Shown here: positions 55,409 through 64,000 of the stretch, piece by piece
Position numbering within the stretch: position 1 is the first letter of the stretch
Layout: each line of letters begins with the position of its first letter
Assembly (NCBI GenBank): GCA_020740775.1
Contig: JAHEWK010000011.1
Coordinates: 1,302,001-1,366,000 of the forward strand
Origin: Ilyonectria destructans
Lineage: Eukaryota; Ascomycota; Sordariomycetes; Hypocreales; Nectriaceae
DNA: 64,000 nt
Reading direction: 5' to 3'
Notes under the pieces: model-generated
What the model was told of the DNA's origin: nothing
Databases searched by the model: none
The model's input: only the letters and a program-made list of their open reading frames with translations
Program-made: the position numbers and the translations under genes

Positions 55409-56365
55409 GGTTGGTCGACCTAGGAAGATTGGGAAGATAATTTGTGGCGAGAAAGGGTCTCGAGACAGTGGCTTTGATTGCCCACCACCTGCTCGATATG
55501 GTAACGTCCATGAGGAATTGACGGCCTTGTTCCCGTGTGTTCAGGTATTTGCAACATTTGAACCGAGCAAGAGGAAGTAGTGCGGTTCTAAGTTGAGGCT
55601 CCCAGCCATTGAGTTGATGTACTACACTTGAGGGAAGCAGACACTTGCCCAGCTATGACCTGAACCAGCCGGGGAGAACGGGGAAGCATTATGATATAAT
55701 GTTTGAAACGGATACATATTGGCAACTGTTCGGCCTGATTGTGTTGCCAGAGGAGCCACAAGGTGCCTTGAAATTTGGTCCACGAAGGTCATGCGTGGCA
55801 TGGAGAAACATGCTTCATGATACTGTGCTACCCTAGGCCTGTGCTTCGGGAAAGTCAGAGGTGACCTACAGCAGGTTTAAGCACATAAGAGGTCGGAAAG
55901 GTTCCAATGGGTTTACGTAGATAATCCGACAACCATGGTTATGGACTGATATTGTTTGTTTCTCAACTACGGTCTCCGTAAACGGACCATGGGTCTACGT
56001 AACATTCTCATTACACCAAGTCTGGCCACTTTACATAGGTAATATACTTTACAAAACGCACGTCCTCACATATAACCACACGTATATCGCGAGCTAAGGA
56101 ATAGCAGCCTCGAAATGAACTCCGCCAGCGGAGTTTGAAGTCCTCAAGCCATGAAGTCCGAATATTGGTGGCCGGCGCGGCGTTCGGCGGTTTCGGTGGA
56201 GCCATCCGAGTGGACCCACCGAAACCGCCGAACTCATATACTCCGCCGCCGGATGCGTTCCCTGATGACATAAAAGACACTTTTCCCCGGGAAGACTACA
56301 GCTCACTCGATTTAACTTGATTTCACAGACCTTAGAACCAGGCAAAGAGTCGAACAAACGCAGAT
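55409..56365. other. Intergenic spacer with fold-back
   Basis: This lies between the SWIM-RING gene and the oxidoreductase gene. No gene was seen. It contains the perfect 18-bp inverted repeat at 56182-56233 and a smaller hairpin, ACTCCGC-CA-GCGGAGT, near 56117-56132. Confidence 0.6.
56182..56233. repeat. Perfect 18-bp inverted repeat with 16-nt loop
   Basis: GTTCGGCGGTTTCGGTGG at 56182-56199 is exactly complementary to 56216-56233. Outside the perfect stem the arms remain loosely related (GGCCGGCGCGG versus CCGCCGCCGG). It ends about 130 bp before the start codon of the oxidoreductase, so it lies in its promoter or 5' UTR and would form a very stable RNA hairpin if transcribed. Confidence 0.93.
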
Positions 56366-57528
56366 ATGACGACTATCCCAGCTACAATGCGGTCTCTGAT
56401 CGCGCCGAAGAAGTGCTCTCCAGTTGACTACGATGTCGTGGACATGCCGACGCCAACGATCAAGAGACCGGAAGACGTGTTGTTGAGAATGCGGGCGGTT
56501 GCTATAAATACGGGCGACACGCAGTTTGCCAAGGGAATGATGGATATGCTGCGGAAGCAAGAGTAAGAAGTGCCCCAGGCCCCCCTTCAATGGAATGACC
56601 GAGAAATAACAACGACAGGTACCCGATGAAACTCGGTATCGAAGGCTCTGGTGTCGTAGCCGCAGTTGGGTCCGCCGTCAAGAACCTCAAGGTCGGCGAC
56701 GAGGTCTACGGCTTCAACATGGATAAGCCAATACCACCCAACCCACAAGCGGGCTTCGCGTCCGAGTACGCCATCGGCATGGAGCGATTCCTAATCCATA
56801 AGCCGGCTCACCTGTCGTTTGAAGAAGCGGCGTCATTCCCGGGGCTCGTCATCACGGCGCTGCAGGCCATCCGGCGCGGGCTGCAGCTACGGGGCGAGGA
56901 GAGCCTTGAGGGCCGAACGGTGTATATCCCCGGAGCTCTGAGCGGGTCTGGGTCGTTGGCGGTGCAGGTGGCGCGGAATGTGTTTGGTGCGGACAAGGTC
57001 ATCTCGACCGTGTCAACGCCAAAGATGACGCTCGTGGAGCAGTACTTGCCGGGCATGATCGACCAGCTTGTTGACTACCAGAAGGAGGACGTATGTAAGG
57101 TTGTCGGCAAGGGGACGGTGGACCTTGCGCTGAGTACGCAATGGGGAACATTCGACGAGAGCGTCGCCCTACTAAAGCCCGAGAGCGGTACGTTGATCAG
57201 CATCGCGAGCATCCCGACCAAGGAGACGGCGCGAGGGCTGCTGGGCGACCAGATGCCGTCGTGGGTGGGCTGGCTGTTAGACGTGTCGCAGCTGTGGTAC
57301 CGGTGGAAGCTCCGTGGCACGGCCATCAAGTATGAATTCGTGTCTGGGAGCCCGAACATCCGGGAGGATATGGAGGCCGCGGGGGAGAGCCTGGCACTGG
57401 GAAAGATCAGGGCGGTGATGACGGTGGTTGAGTTGGAGGATGTAGATGAGGTGCGCAAGGCGTGTGATAGTGTCGCGACGGGGAAGGGAGGGTTGGGCAA
57501 GTTGGTGATTCGGATTGCGAAGGAGTAA
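56366..57528 (+). CDS. Medium-chain (MDR) zinc-binding-type NAD(P)H oxidoreductase
   Basis: Exons are 56366-56562 and 56619-57528 with a 56-bp intron; 368 aa. The N-terminal GroES-like domain shows RAVAINTGDTQF and GIEGSGVVAAVGSAVKNLKVG with DEVYGF, the usual MDR core. The Rossmann part has VYIPGALSGSGSLAVQVA in place of the usual AxxGVG nucleotide-binding loop. The catalytic and structural zinc cysteine clusters of alcohol dehydrogenases are not apparent, so it resembles zinc-independent quinone reductases or enoyl reductases (for example RTN4IP1-like) more than an ADH. The substrate is unknown. No neighbouring pathway genes suggest one. A strong hairpin lies about 130 bp upstream of the start. 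Confidence 0.9.
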
Positions 57529-57977
57529 TTTGAGGAGTATAATTTCTGTTGCTTGATTTGTGTATTCAATACCTACATGTGTTATTAATGGCGATTTACA
57601 GAACGTAATCCATCTTATCTGATGGTGTTAGGCTCATCCTCGCCATGCAAGTGAATCCACTAGCCAACCTCACAACAGTGGAGCCATCGCGTCGCGTACA
57701 CCTCTTTACGCGCTGAGAGGCCCCTGTAAGATGAACTGCCCACTTCTACGCGAGATGAGCGCGCTCCCGCCAACCTCCAAATAGCTGGCTTGTCTCGTGC
57801 TTACTCGCACTTCTGTCTTTTGTCTTCTGTCTCTTCCCCTCAAACCACAACCTCCAAGCACCCTTATCAACACTATCAACACTACCACGACTACGAGTAC
57901 CAGCACCGGATCTACTCTTCAGGTCTCTCGTCAATTGCTTCAACTTCTCACACTCGTCTTCACTCTCATCAGCAAAA
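57529..57977. other. Intergenic spacer
   Basis: 3' UTR of the oxidoreductase gene and promoter/leader of the next small gene. The stretch 57,840-57,930 is rich in CAACACT/CCACGACTAC-type short repeats. No gene was seen. Confidence 0.6.
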
Positions 57978-58550
57978 ATGGTCCTCAAGCGAAAGCGTTC
58001 TGCCTCCGAGCTCCTGTCCTCGCCCTCGTCCGTGTCCTCTTTCAACTCGCCTCCCCATGGAGCGGCCATCAGAAACCCATTTGCCACTATGGACATGACA
58101 CCCATCCACCTGCACAGTCGTACCCTCAAGCGGTTCCGCGACTCTCGACCTTCAGAAAACGAAGTCCACCGTAAGTTCTACTCGTGGCGACCCACTCACC
58201 CCTATCCGAACAATCACTCACACGTCTTGGTAGAGCGTACACTCAACATGCTGTACTCCGCTCAGCACCAGCCCGAGCAACACGATGATACCCTCCTCTC
58301 CCCGGAAGAGCCCCGGCAGACAGCCCAGCCCGAAGCCAACCAGCAATCCCTGCACCGCTTCTGGAATATCTCATCCATGCCGACCCCATCTACGCATCCC
58401 GTGGGGCAACCCGTTACCAGTCCTTCAAGCTGTGACAACGGTGTTGGCATTTCCAGTGGCAATGGCGATGAGATGGATGTCGACAGTCTGCAGTGCACCG
58501 GTCGACAAGGAGTACTTAACTGGCCAACTGTTGGCGTTTCTGTCTGTTGA
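57978..58550 (+). CDS. Small conserved fungal protein of unknown function
   Basis: Exons are 57978-58170 and 58234-58550; a 63-bp intron restores frame, giving 169 aa. Without splicing the frame also stays open, but the spliced join yields HLHSRTLKRFRDSRPSENEV followed by HQRTLNMLYSAQ, which resembles a conserved core I associate with uncharacterised small proteins of Sordariomycetes. The N-terminus is basic and Ser-rich (VLKRKRSASELLSS), a possible nuclear signal. The second half is Gln/Pro/Ser-rich and ends in a short acidic stretch (GDEMDVDSLQ). There is no membrane span and no known domain. The function is unknown. Confidence 0.75.
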   Translation: MVLKRKRSASELLSSPSSVSSFNSPPHGAAIRNPFATMDMTPIHLHSRTLKRFRDSRPSENEVHRKFYSWRPTHPYPNNHSHVLVERTLNMLYSAQHQPEQHDDTLLSPEEPRQTAQPEANQQSLHRFWNISSMPTPSTHPVGQPVTSPSSCDNGVGISSGNGDEMDVDSLQCTGRQGVLNWPTVGVSVC

Positions 58551-58952
58551 AAAGTCTCGTGAGAAGACAAGAGATGTTCATATTAGGCGTACTGATTTCG
58601 GGACTTGACTGGAGTTTTTGGATTGTTTCAGCGTTTGGAACATCTCGCGGAGAGATAAAGAATACCAATTGGGAGCCTCAGGATGGATCGGTATAGCATT
58701 TGCTGGTAGTTTAGGAACACTCAATAAGTGTCAACATGTCACCATCGACAATTAAATAAATCTTTTTATCAAGTATCAGGATGGACAAGTCAAAGTGTTG
58801 TGGAGTTATGCCTGAGGATAGGACACAGAGTACTCAAATCAATCAAGTGATTCTTGAGTCCGTTGGTTGATGGGAGTTTCATTAAGGTAATATGCGAACC
58901 ATTACAAAGAATATCTCTACTTGAACATCCGCAACTATCGTACGACAACCCT
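58551..58952. other. Convergent 3' spacer
   Basis: About 400 bp between the stop of the small protein gene and the stop of the convergent MPDU1 homologue. AT-richer than coding DNA; no gene. Confidence 0.65.
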
Positions 58953-59864
58953 CTAACCACGACGGCGGGTAGTGGGGCTCTTCTTAGGGGTGGAGGTCGC
59001 GGTCGAGGTGGCCACAGGCTTGCCCTCGATGGGGACCTTGCGCTTGCCCTTTGCCTTCTCGGAGGGCGCGTTCCAGTAGAAGACCATCTGGAGAGCCAGA
59101 ATGGCGTTGAGAACGAAGCCGGAGATGAAGCCGTAGAGGATGAGCTTGTCGTCGACCTCCTGGAGGGTGGTGAAGATGCGAGACAGGGAACCGGCGAGGT
59201 AGTTGAAGACCTGGGTTAAAAATGTTAGCCATGAGGCTGGTTTGGGTGATTGGTGAGAACAACTTACGGCGAAGGCACTGAGCTGGCCGGTGCCGCCCTG
59301 CTGGAGGATGGCGAGGATCTGGGGAACCTTGCTCGCGACGCCCAAGACACCAGCGCCAGCCTGGAGGTAGCTCAGGGTCTGCATGTCGACAACATTCTCA
59401 GCGAAGAGAGCAGCGAAGGTACCGGCAAGCGCCGCGACGAAGACGGCAGCGAGGCTAGCGCGACCGCTGTAGTTGAGGACGAGGACGGAGATGATGATGT
59501 TCTGGCCGACGATCAAGGCCGTCTCGCCAAAGGTGCTGAAGGGGAAGCCATTGCGGATGTTGTAGGCGAGCGAGATGATGTAGGCAGTGGTCTCGAGGAG
59601 GTAGGAGAGGAAGGAGACGCCGTCGGCAGAGCGCGAGTTGATCAGCTTGAGGATCTGAGGCACCTTGACGATGGACGAGGCGGCGATGATGCCGATGCCA
59701 AGGCCCTTGGAGACGCCGAGCTTGATGCAGTCGACATCCTCGAAGTTGACGTCGAGGAGCAGCGACGAGTAGCACGTCTCTCCGATGATGGAGACGCCGA
59801 GGTCGCGGATCGGCGCGGGGAGGTTGTGCGTGATGGGCTGGATGGCGGAGCGGAGGGCGTCCAT
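58953..59864 (-). CDS. MPDU1/Lec35 homologue, PQ-loop membrane protein
   Basis: An ER membrane protein needed for use of mannose-P-dolichol (and glucose-P-dolichol) in N-glycan and GPI-anchor assembly in animals. Exons are 59864-59268 and 59210-58953 with a 57-bp intron; 284 aa. Two PQ-loop repeats are clear: SIVKVPQILKLINSRSADG and ASKVPQILAILQQGGTGQLS, each followed by hydrophobic spans, for about seven spans in all. The tail is basic (KAKGKRKVP ... TTRRRG), consistent with ER retention. The start ATG at 59864 begins MDALRSAIQPI, the expected N-terminus; the frame extends further upstream without homology. The intron length is a multiple of three and contains no stop, so retention would only insert 19 residues into the second PQ-loop region. 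Confidence 0.93.
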   Translation of the reverse strand: MDALRSAIQPITHNLPAPIRDLGVSIIGETCYSSLLLDVNFEDVDCIKLGVSKGLGIGIIAASSIVKVPQILKLINSRSADGVSFLSYLLETTAYIISLAYNIRNGFPFSTFGETALIVGQNIIISVLVLNYSGRASLAAVFVAALAGTFAALFAENVVDMQTLSYLQAGAGVLGVASKVPQILAILQQGGTGQLSAFAVSCSHQSPKPASWLTFLTQVFNYLAGSLSRIFTTLQEVDDKLILYGFISGFVLNAILALQMVFYWNAPSEKAKGKRKVPIEGKPVATSTATSTPKKSPTTRRRG

Positions 59865-61848
59865 GGCCGCGTTGAGAATGGTACTTGGTTGGTATACAGA
59901 ATTTAAGACAAGAAGAAACCGAGCCAAGGCGGAACAGGGCTCAAAGGGGGGGTGGGAAACACGAAACGAAGAGCCCAAGGAGTGAATGCACAAAGAAACG
60001 AAAAAGGCAAATTAGTTGGTGGTGATGGTGTGGTGTTGCACGCGCAAAGAGGCCAACAAGGCGGGATGATTGCAGATTTCCCAAAAGGGTTAAGCGCTGG
60101 CCCCGTAAATTTCTCGACTGGTTCGATTATTTTCTTGTCTCTGCCTTATGAGCCTCGGCCACCTTCCCGCCCTCCCCGGCTAAGTTACCCTAGACCTCTG
60201 ATCAAGGAGTGTGGGATAGGCGCCCAAGGCCCACGGGTTTCCTTGCACATGTCTGCAATGACATCATCACCTCCATCCCGGTCCCCTAGGCGCATCCACA
60301 ACCCCGAAACCAAGGCATATCCAACCCGACGCAGCCGTTCCATTCTCTTCAGTCTGGCACCGGGAGGCGGAAAGTCAATTGTCCCCGATTGATTCCCCCG
60401 TCGCAACGTCCAGCCGGGCCGCTCCTTGCCTCGCCGTCCGAGTCGGAATCTCGGTGTCTCGGTGCCCCAGTGTCCGTTCCTGTTCCTGGGCGTCTCCATG
60501 GGATTCCGTCGTCGTGTCGTAATCCGCTGAGTAACCGTCTCGTGGCTGAGTGAGCGGGGAGGCAGCCCTTCCTTCCCATCCCACGCTTCGTGTCACACAG
60601 CCTCCAGCTGGCCGCTGAGGGGGGGCTGCAAATCGGCGTAGCGCATCGCCCGATCCCCACAGTCCTGGCTGACAGCAGAAACGTCGGTCAAGGGATGTTT
60701 GCGAACCGATAATTATAGCGAGAAAATACAGATGGGCAGAGGCCTCGAGCTGGGAGGCCATGGGTGAGAATAGCACAGATCGATGGCTTGCCCTTTTTCT
60801 CCGCAGACCCCATCATGACCCTGGCTCATCCATCATGACTCTGGCGGGACTCCACCTTGCAGGCAGGTTAAAGGCAGGTTAAAGGCACGGATGGATCTGG
60901 ATGACTCTGGGACCTACAGCGATGATGCACGTGTCAGGCTCCAGCTGGTCGGCAGTGGAGAGAGCGCACGGCGATGAGTGATGTGCACGAGGCGTACAGA
61001 CTACCGAGACTGGAGCAACGGTATGATGTGTCAGGCGCGAGGCGCCAGGTGTGAGGCGTGAGACAAAGAGGCGTGATATCGTAATCTCGATGCACAGCCG
61101 CTTGTGCCTTGTTCGATGCCATTGTATGCGATTCTCTGCCAGCCGATCGCCAGCACGCGCAGGCACACAAGAAGGAGCTCGGACAAACGGTGCCAGTCCG
61201 GTTTCTGCGTTTCCTTTGTGTATTAATTATCGGACCCCAGCCCTTGGAATTTACAGGCAGATGCGCATCACAACTCAGAACACCACTAGGAGCACAGTGG
61301 CAAGTCAGCCGACTCCCCCGAGCGAAGGGTAACCCGGCCTGCGCAACAGCCTCTTTTGTGTTTTTGGTTTTCGTCTGGAATTTCAACAAAAAAGCACCAG
61401 GCTCGCGTTAGGCACAGGATTACACCCATGTCACCCATGCCATCATCTTCCCCGACGTGCCCTTGACCTGGATCTGACCCACGGATACGCGGGTGCGCAG
61501 CAGCACAGCAACGCTGCCTTCTTTCAGCCCAGCGCCTTCCCACGCCAAGCTTCCCTGCCTGCCCTTGCCTTGTCATCTATCCATCAGCTCCCAAGTTCTT
61601 TTCGTCCCGATCTTTCGCGATTTATTACCAACCGCACCCAGCGTCAATACCCTCGACTTTTCTTGTTTTCTGCCTTTTATTGCTCTTCGCATGCGGCCTC
61701 GTTGCCGGTCTCCTCACCTCTCCGAGTCCGTCGGCGCCGTCTCCCGCTTGCCACTGACCGCCGATTGCCTTAAATCTTCCCCGCCATCCGCCCTGGAAGT
61801 GAGGCTCTCATTGCCACAGAACAGCGCTCAACCCGCCCTCTCCTCGCC
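59865..61848. promoter_or_regulatory. Divergent promoter region of the MPDU1 homologue and DUF7514 gene
   Basis: About 2 kb between divergent starts. No ORF shows support. Short direct repeats are present: an 11-bp unit near 60862-60887 and CATCATGAC(C/T)CTGGC at about 60811 and 60831. C/T-rich sequence at 61,500-61,700 probably marks the 5' leader of the rightward gene. Confidence 0.5.
60862..60887. repeat. 11-bp direct tandem repeat
   Basis: GGCAGGTTAAA occurs twice in tandem (60862-60872 and 60873-60883), followed by the first four bases of a third copy. Confidence 0.8.
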
Positions 61849-63616
61849 ATGGCGACGCCGCCCAAGAACGATGGCCCGCCGGGCAAGACCTCGCCGCCAC
61901 CTATAGAGTATCGCTACATGTACGAAGAAGACAAGAGCCCAAGCGATCAGCTTTATGCCCTTTTGAGGGCCATCAGCCGCCATGTGGTATGTTTGCGCCA
62001 CCCAGAGGAACCCCGCCAGCGCAACTGACTAACATTGAATCTCATAGATTTGCAACATTGGCGACAAGGACGTCGGTCAACTGACGCCTAAGAAACTGGC
62101 CGCCTTTTACAAAGCTGTTGGCGGTGACTATGATTGTGCGTAGAGTCCAAGCCGACAACTTATACGACGCGCGCATTGCTAATCTGCCGTAGCCCTCTTC
62201 GTCGATATGCCCCACGAATCCATCTCCTACATCTGGCAGGTCACCGGCTGCCAGCACACCCTTCAGCCCACCGCAGACGACTTCGCCCGGCCTTCCATCC
62301 CGGCGCTCACACCGAGAGGCTTCTCGCGATGGGAGTCGCTGGAGATCTTGCTTGGTCCGGAGGAGCATGTCCCGTTCCTTCAATACGCCGTTAAGAACTG
62401 GCATCTGAAGCACCCGGAAACTGGACAGGACTTCCCGCCCGACCTTCCCAAGACCGTCTTTCCCACCGGGGCAGACGAAGAGGTCGATCGCTGGCACAAG
62501 TCGTGCGCCGACAAGCTGAGAAAAGAGGCTTCCAAGGAGCGAGAAGCCCCCGGCGCTGCACCCGAGCCGGATCACCCCGAACCAAAGTTTGCCTATGTGC
62601 GGAAGTCGTTCCAGACACCGTTCCAAGCTCGACAGCGGCCCGTTGACCCCACCTACTTTGAACGGCCCGTCGCGTATAACCATGTCCCCGGTCGACACGG
62701 TGGACGAATGCCGACCCGCGCATCTCCTGAAAGATATCAACAGGACAGAAACGCCGAGGAGCAGGCCAGGCGGAGGAGCTTCTCTGACTACAAGATGCCA
62801 CCTCAACCCGAACCCGCAACCCACTCCCACGGATCGCCGTATCTTGATCCCAACACCAACGCCAAGCGGCCTGAACCGACCCGTCGACATAGCCAGCCAA
62901 GACATATCTCTTCCGACTCGTCCGACGAAGATCCCACCCCGCCCCGGACAAAGCGAAGACATGATGCCAGCCCGCCATGCGCTCCGCAACCCCAAACATC
63001 TAAGCCACCGCAAACGTACCGCCATCATCCCGATATCAGAACCGAAGAGGCGCCTCGGCGACGAGCAGGGACTAACCCCAGCTTAAGGGAGAAGTTGACG
63101 GAGAAGGTATCCAACATCCTTCCCAACGGAATTGTGCCAGACAGGCCACGCACCACTTCTCGACCAACCTCGTACAACGAATCGTCCCGAACGCGCCGAG
63201 GTCGTGACCTCCCGCCCTCTCGTCTCAACCGAAGCTACTCCGACCTGGACTCGGACAACTCGTCAGATCCTGAGATTAGTGCAGCCGACTACCAACGGAG
63301 GCAGAGGGCGCGAGATGACCGAGAAAGTCGGGAACGAGATCGTCTCCGTGAGAGGGACAGAGGTCGACCAAGAGACTTTGATCGGGAGCGTGACGAGGAG
63401 CGGCGGGAGCGGTACATGCGCCGACCGGACATGGAGCGACGGACGAGTAGCCACGCTGACATGGATCGGCGACGTGACCACCCATCGTTTGACCCGCGTA
63501 ACCGGGAACAAGAGAGAAAGAGATGGGACAGACGATCGCCGCCCAACAACGAGAGAGGGACAAGCCCGATGACCGGAGTATCAGGGAGACGGTACCCCGA
63601 GCCGGCCTACACCTAG
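61849..63616 (+). CDS. DUF7514-domain protein with Arg/Ser-rich tail
   Basis: Exons are 61849-61986, 62048-62135 and 62193-63616; introns of 61 and 57 bp keep frame, giving 549 aa. The N-terminal ~160 residues (SPSDQLYALLRAISRHVICN through PKKLAAFYKAVGGDYDSLF and ISYIWQVTGCQHTLQP to FSRWESLEILLGPEEHVPFL) match the fungal DUF7514 domain, whose function is unknown. The rest is low-complexity: Pro/Ser/His-rich, then a strongly Arg/Asp/Glu alternating tail (RARDDRESRERDRLRERDRG) reminiscent of RD/RE repeats of RNA-associated proteins, with acidic serine patches (SSDSSDEDP). There is no signal peptide or span. A nuclear RNA-linked role would be inference from composition only. Confidence 0.88.
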
Positions 63617-64000
63617 AGACTGAAAGCTGGGACGGTTAATCGGACAATCAAGCCCTCTACTATTCGCACGCATGACAGGCCAGCACATTTTGATTCATTG
63701 TGGAGAATACCGGATGCAAGAGCAGTTTATCGAAAGAGGAGGGAGGAGAAGAGAGGGAGAGGGAGAGATATGAGAACGTTCAGTCACCATCACTGGACAG
63801 AGAACGTATGATGTGGACAAAGCGAGAAGTCACCACCACGCAACAGTCGGTCTTTCAAAGCAATGCAGGCAATTGGCACGAGACCGAATTGGATAGTCGA
63901 AGGGTGAGCAAATGATTGGGCGTTTAATGGAGATCTTCAACAAGCAGGCATGCGACAAGAGGGTGAATTGTTGAGTCGAGAGACGGATCTGGGCATGGAC
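63617..64000. other. 3' flank of DUF7514 gene
   Basis: Contains a purine-rich stretch (GGAGGAGAAGAGAGGGAGAG-like, about 63739-63768) probably in the 3' UTR. No further gene is visible before the window ends. Confidence 0.6.

Noticed and set aside
59250..59906. 218-codon plus-strand ORF, Asp/Glu/Val-rich
   Set aside because: Antisense to the MPDU1 homologue, whose PQ-loops and spans are unmistakable.
62042..63028. 328-codon minus-strand ORF
   Set aside because: It lies antisense to the DUF7514 gene, crosses its introns and has no recognisable domain.

Overview
The window is nuclear DNA of a filamentous ascomycete (Pezizomycotina, most likely Sordariomycetes; a Hypocreales-like fungus is my guess). 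The protein-coding genes are separated by long spacers. Where introns occur they are short (about 46-108 bp), with GTRAGT-like donors and YAG acceptors that restore frame exactly. Several starts sit in CC-ATG-G contexts. The recognisable proteins are fungal: ERG9, NBS1, UTP4, NPT1, a Png1-type protein with a degenerate active site, an Osm1-type fumarate reductase, an ATO/GPR1 transporter, a WSC-domain protein, a DUF7514 protein and a Cps1/GT2-type glycosyltransferase. No tRNA, rRNA or CRISPR was seen.

Layout. 1-7.2 kb: squalene synthase ERG9 (-), then a gene-poor island holding a decayed piece of adenylosuccinate synthetase. 7.2-18.1 kb: a DnaJ-X protein (+), a large low-complexity coiled-coil protein (-) with an in-frame 18-bp minisatellite, a membrane-anchored cytochrome b5-like protein (+) and NBS1 (-). 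18.1-21.8 kb: an unidentified ORF, a frameshifted AA9 polysaccharide monooxygenase relic (-) and an AT-rich islet. 21.8-26 kb: a divergent pair of an MCT-type transporter (-) and a GT2 glycosyltransferase (+). 26-34.1 kb: an 8-kb gene desert ending in a pyrimidine-rich leader. 34.1-47 kb: ATO/GPR1 (+), soluble fumarate reductase (+), a WSC/Cys-rich membrane protein (-), NPT1 (-) and UTP4 (+). 47-51.9 kb: a second desert with GTAC-type palindromes. 51.9-64 kb: Png1-like (+), SWIM-RING protein (+), MDR oxidoreductase (+), a small conserved protein (+), the MPDU1 homologue (-) and the DUF7514 protein (+).

There is no obvious biosynthetic cluster. Most genes are single-copy housekeeping genes (sterol synthesis, NAD salvage, ribosome biogenesis, DNA repair, dolichol-linked glycosylation). 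They are interrupted by gene-poor spacers where decayed gene copies accumulate. The most interesting points are the loss of the catalytic cysteine in the PNGase homologue, the two pseudogene relics, the repeat-bearing coiled-coil protein with three FFYA motifs, a perfect 18-bp fold-back at 56.2 kb, and the two multi-kilobase deserts.
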